DNA of 9,782 nucleotides. Origin: Akkermansiaceae bacterium UBA5688. Its GTDB lineage: Bacteria > Verrucomicrobiota > Verrucomicrobiia > Verrucomicrobiales > Akkermansiaceae. This document shows positions 7,705-9,782 of the stretch, piece by piece. Position numbers and translations under genes: made by a program. The stretch is from NCBI GenBank assembly GCA_002420315.1, contig DIHU01000192.1, positions 2,268 through 12,049 on the forward strand, written 5' to 3'. The notes below the pieces were generated by a model. That model saw nothing but the letters and a program-made list of their open reading frames with translations, was not told the origin of the DNA and ran no database searches. Position 1 is the first letter of the stretch; each line of letters begins with the position of its first letter.

Positions 7705-7708
7705 CCAA
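7680..7708 (-). promoter_or_regulatory. Candidate sigma-70-type promoter for alr
   Basis: On the minus strand a TTGGGA box (7703-7708, four of six against TTGACA) is followed after exactly 17 bases by TCTAAT (7680-7685, five of six against TATAAT). Transcription would begin near 7673, only about six bases before the GTG at 7667, giving a nearly leaderless message. That fits the lack of a Shine-Dalgarno but is unusual. The region is AT-rich, so a chance match is possible. Confidence 0.3.
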
Positions 7709-7939
7709 ATTATTGACTAAGGAAGAGGCTAGGAAAGGTTAGGGAGTATTTGGTAAATGGGGATCGTTTAATTTTAGAGAGAGTGCCAAGATCGGATTCA
7801 GGAAATTAGAAAGCGGTTTTGTTCTTTATTTGATTCAAGGGCGTTTATCGTTCCTGCCTTAGTTTATGAAATGACAGGATCTAGAGGTCTGGGGGCCTAC
7901 ATTTCTGCCGAAAGGCTAAACTAGTAATTACAGGGTGTT

Positions 7940-7978
7940 TTGGGAGGCTTGCTGGAAAGGATAAAATTGCCTTATAGT
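7940..7978 (+). promoter_or_regulatory. Candidate promoter toward the thioesterase-gpmI genes
   Basis: TTGGGA (7940-7945) is followed after 16 bases by TAAAAT (7962-7967, five of six against the -10 consensus). A second -10-like box, TATAGT, sits at 7973-7978 with only a poor -35. Either would give a leader of roughly 80-95 bases before the ATG at 8066. TATAGT overlaps the small inverted repeat at 7969-7984. The evidence is only sequence similarity. Confidence 0.25.
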
Positions 7979-8065
7979 AAAGGCCATCGCTTGAAGGTGT
8001 TGGGTCAAACCATCTGATTAGGTCGAATCCGGCCACGGGTAGATCAATAATCGGCTTAGTGAACT

Positions 8066-8464
8066 ATGAAACTCGAAGATTTAAAGTTAACGACCAAGGA
8101 GGAAGTCATGTTCTTCGACACTGATTGTGGTGGCGTGGTCCATAATATTGCCTATCTCCGTATGATCGAAACTTGTCGGACTAAACTGGCGGGCCTCATG
8201 GGTATGGATTTGCAAAGAATGTCCGAAACTCAGCTATTTCCCGTGGTGTTTCGGACTGAGATTGATTACAGGCAACCCGCCAAGCTTGGCGATGTTCTTA
8301 AAATTCACGGTCATGTGAGCGAGATCGGCAAAGTTAAATTTTGGTGTGATTTCAACGTGGTTCGGGATGGGGAGGAGCAGTCATTGGTCACCTGTCGTCA
8401 AGGTCTCGCTATGGTGCAAATGCCGCAGGGCCAGCCAAGGCGCTTGCTTCTTGACTGGACCTGA
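8066..8464 (+). CDS. YbgC-like hotdog-fold acyl-CoA thioesterase
   Basis: A 132-residue single-domain 4HBT/YbgC-type protein that hydrolyses acyl-CoA thioesters in the cytoplasm. The family signature is clear at 16-35: FFDTDCGGVVHNIAYLRMIE. D20, the second Asp of DTD, aligns with the catalytic Asp17 of Pseudomonas 4-hydroxybenzoyl-CoA thioesterase. The later block TEIDYRQPAKLGDVLKI (64-80) matches the central hotdog strands. Length is normal for the family. The actual acyl substrate cannot be read from sequence. YbgC proteins are often encoded with tol-pal, but here the neighbour is gpmI, so a role in Tol-Pal function is not supported by context. The ATG at 8066 is the only start that keeps the family N-terminus; the bases before it lack a convincing Shine-Dalgarno. 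The next gene begins 55 bases downstream on the same strand. Confidence 0.9.
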   Translation: MKLEDLKLTTKEEVMFFDTDCGGVVHNIAYLRMIETCRTKLAGLMGMDLQRMSETQLFPVVFRTEIDYRQPAKLGDVLKIHGHVSEIGKVKFWCDFNVVRDGEEQSLVTCRQGLAMVQMPQGQPRRLLLDWT

Positions 8465-8469
8465 GTTTT

Positions 8470-8515
8470 CCCCGTTTTCTCTTTAAGGATTGATGGTAAG
8501 ACCGTAACACGGGGG
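8470..8515 (+). promoter_or_regulatory. gpmI leader with long-range stem over the ribosome binding site
   Basis: The likely gpmI Shine-Dalgarno is the G-run at 8511-8515, four bases before the ATG at 8520. CCCCGT at 8470-8475 is the exact complement of ACGGGG at 8509-8514, with one further T-G pair outside, enclosing a 33-base loop. If the stem forms, it would hide the ribosome binding site. The loop contains AAGGA (8485-8489) and a four-codon frame ATG GTA AGA CCG TAA at 8493-8507. The pairing is seen directly; any regulatory role is inference. Confidence 0.3.
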
Positions 8516-8519
8516 CGTA

Positions 8520-9782
8520 ATGACTCACAAACCTGTCGTTCTTATTATCCGTGACGGCTGGGGACTTAACCCAGGTGGAAAAGAAACTGCTGAACAAGAT
8601 GGTAACGCTGTCGAGTTGGCAGAAACTCCCTTTCATGATGAAATGGAAGATGTTTACCCCAAGGGTTGCGTTTCTGCTTCTGGTATGGACGTAGGGCTAC
8701 CGGATGGACAGATGGGTAATTCTGAGGTTGGTCATCTCAATCTTGGCGCTGGACGCGTTGTTTATCAGGACCTTACAAGGATAAACAAAAGCATTTCGGA
8801 CAATATACTAAAGGATAATACGATCCTCAAGCAGGCTTTTGAAAAGGCCAAGGGGCAACGTCTTCATTTTATCGGTCTCGTTTCCGATGGCGGAGTGCAT
8901 AGCCATCAAGATCAGCTTATTGCTTTGGCCAAAGCTGCTCATGAGTCTGGCTGTGGAGAGATTATGGTGCATGCGATTACTGATGGGCGCGATACCTCTC
9001 CGACGGGAGGGAAAGGATATCTCAACTACGTTGAGGATGAGCTGGCAAAGTTTGATGCGCGAATTGCCACGATAATTGGTCGTTATTACGCGATGGATCG
9101 CGATAAGCGTTGGGAACGCACCAAGTTGGCATGGGACGCTATCGTTCATGGACAAGGGGCTAAGACCGAAGTGCTCGCAAGCGAAGCAATCGCCGGGCAA
9201 TATGCAAAGGACAAGACTGATGAGTTCATTTCTCCAATGATCTTTTTTGATCACGAAGCCCAACGCGTTAATGATGGTGATGTCGTAATATTTTTTAATT
9301 TTCGTGCGGACCGTGCGCGTCAGCTATCAGAAGTGTTTCTTCGTGGTGACAAATTTGACGGTTTCGACACAGGTGTGATCCCTAAGGTTAATTATTTCAC
9401 GCTTACGGAATATGATGAAAATTTCGACTGTCCTGCCATTTTTCCTCCAGAAAAAATTAAAATGACGCTTGGTGAATCGGTTGCAAAGGCAGGTAAGAAG
9501 CAGCTTCGAATAGCCGAGACTGAGAAATATCCTCACGTCTCTTACTTTTTCAATGGAGGAGAGGAAACTCCTTATCTAAATGAAGATCGTAAAGTCATAC
9601 CTTCTCCGAAGGATGTCGCGACCTATGATCTGAAACCTGAAATGAGCTCGGAAGAGGTTGAGAATTTTGTCCTTGGACACCTTAAGGATTATGACCTTGT
9701 TATCATAAACTTCGCTAATCCAGATATGGTTGGTCACACTGGGGTAGTTGAGGCGGCCAAGACCGCGGTGACTCGGATTGAT
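8520..9782 (+). CDS. gpmI: 2,3-bisphosphoglycerate-independent phosphoglycerate mutase (3' partial)
   Basis: GpmI interconverts 3- and 2-phosphoglycerate in glycolysis and gluconeogenesis using two Mn ions and a phosphoserine intermediate. The frame from ATG 8520 runs 421 codons without a stop to the window end; full-length proteins are about 510-540 residues, so roughly the last fifth is missing. Visible sites: metal ligand D12 in IIRDGWG (many homologues have ILDGWG or ILDGFG); the phosphorylated serine S68 in LPDGQMGNSEVGHLNLGAGR; SDGGVHSH at 122-129; DGRDTSP at 155-161; GRYYAMDRDKRWERT at 187-201; NFRADRARQ at 260-268; KYPHVSYFFNGG at 336-347; and metal ligands D402 and H406 in NFANPDMVGHTG. 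The remaining metal ligands of the family lie beyond the window. The start is fixed by the conserved N-terminus and a G-rich site four bases upstream. It probably shares a transcript with the thioesterase gene. Confidence 0.96.
   Translation, partial: MTHKPVVLIIRDGWGLNPGGKETAEQDGNAVELAETPFHDEMEDVYPKGCVSASGMDVGLPDGQMGNSEVGHLNLGAGRVVYQDLTRINKSISDNILKDNTILKQAFEKAKGQRLHFIGLVSDGGVHSHQDQLIALAKAAHESGCGEIMVHAITDGRDTSPTGGKGYLNYVEDELAKFDARIATIIGRYYAMDRDKRWERTKLAWDAIVHGQGAKTEVLASEAIAGQYAKDKTDEFISPMIFFDHEAQRVNDGDVVIFFNFRADRARQLSEVFLRGDKFDGFDTGVIPKVNYFTLTEYDENFDCPAIFPPEKIKMTLGESVAKAGKKQLRIAETEKYPHVSYFFNGGEETPYLNEDRKVIPSPKDVATYDLKPEMSSEEVENFVLGHLKDYDLVIINFANPDMVGHTGVVEAAKTAVTRID

Larger units (their letters stand above)
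7668..8065. other. 398-base divergent intergenic region
   Basis: This stretch separates the divergent starts of alr (minus) and the thioesterase gene (plus). I see no coding region with a family signature. It holds a 12-base direct repeat and a candidate promoter near alr, and one or two candidate -10/-35 pairs reading toward the thioesterase. Short inverted repeats occur at 7885-7898 (AGGTC/GGCCT, loop of 4) and 7969-7984 (GCCTT/AAGGC, loop of 6). None has a following T-run, so none looks like an intrinsic terminator. No tRNA or known riboswitch core was recognised. Confidence 0.6.

Noticed and set aside
7539..7742. Plus-strand frame of 67 codons over the start of alr and its upstream region
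   Set aside because: Most of it is the complement of the highly conserved Alr N-terminus; no ribosome binding site or family signature.
7969..8045. tRNA-like stretch with GGTCGAATCCGG near 8021
   Set aside because: It lacks the TTC of a real T-loop, the flanking T-stem does not pair, and no matching acceptor or anticodon stem was found.
8808..9263. Open frame of 151 codons on the minus strand
   Set aside because: It is antisense to well-conserved gpmI motifs, which explain the sequence fully.

Overview
The window reads as an ordinary chromosomal segment of a free-living bacterium, most likely a member of Verrucomicrobiota or a close relative in the PVC group. This placement is inference. 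It rests on two large secreted beta-rich proteins at the left end: a lamin-tail-domain protein of the CotH-associated kind and a LamG/Ig-like protein. Both close with the short C-terminal beta module (StDL..W ... FFR/FYR) that I associate with verrucomicrobial and planctomycete exported proteins, and the first also carries a DxNxDGxxN loop followed by YALG. Base composition looks close to even, and Shine-Dalgarno sequences are weak or absent before several genes.

Layout. 1-1337 is the 3' part of a CotH/lamin-tail surface protein whose start lies outside the window. 1353-3536 is a signal-peptide-bearing protein with two LamG-like and two Ig-like domains, 15 bases downstream and probably co-transcribed. 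After a 133-base gap, 3670-4362 encodes a small protein with two membrane segments and a TPR tail, three bases upstream of comEC (4366-6591), the DNA-uptake channel. comEC meets alr (alanine racemase, minus strand, 6582-7667) tail to tail, and the two coding ends overlap by 10 bases. A 398-base divergent intergenic region (7668-8065) follows, with candidate promoters but no gene. On the plus strand come a YbgC-type acyl-CoA thioesterase (8066-8464) and gpmI (8520 to the window end), cofactor-independent phosphoglycerate mutase, cut off at its 3' end.

How the genes fit together. The two left genes probably act outside the cell in adhesion, surface structure or carbohydrate binding. The TPR membrane protein and ComEC look like a translationally coupled pair, which makes the TPR protein a candidate accessory factor for DNA uptake. 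alr, the thioesterase and gpmI are housekeeping genes for peptidoglycan precursors, acyl-CoA turnover and glycolysis.

I found no mobile element, CRISPR array, tRNA or rRNA. No convincing novel multi-gene system is visible. The points most worth a second look are the TPR-ComEC pairing, a possible long-range stem that would bury the gpmI ribosome binding site, the atypical lysine motif of Alr, and the C-terminal module shared by the two exported proteins.
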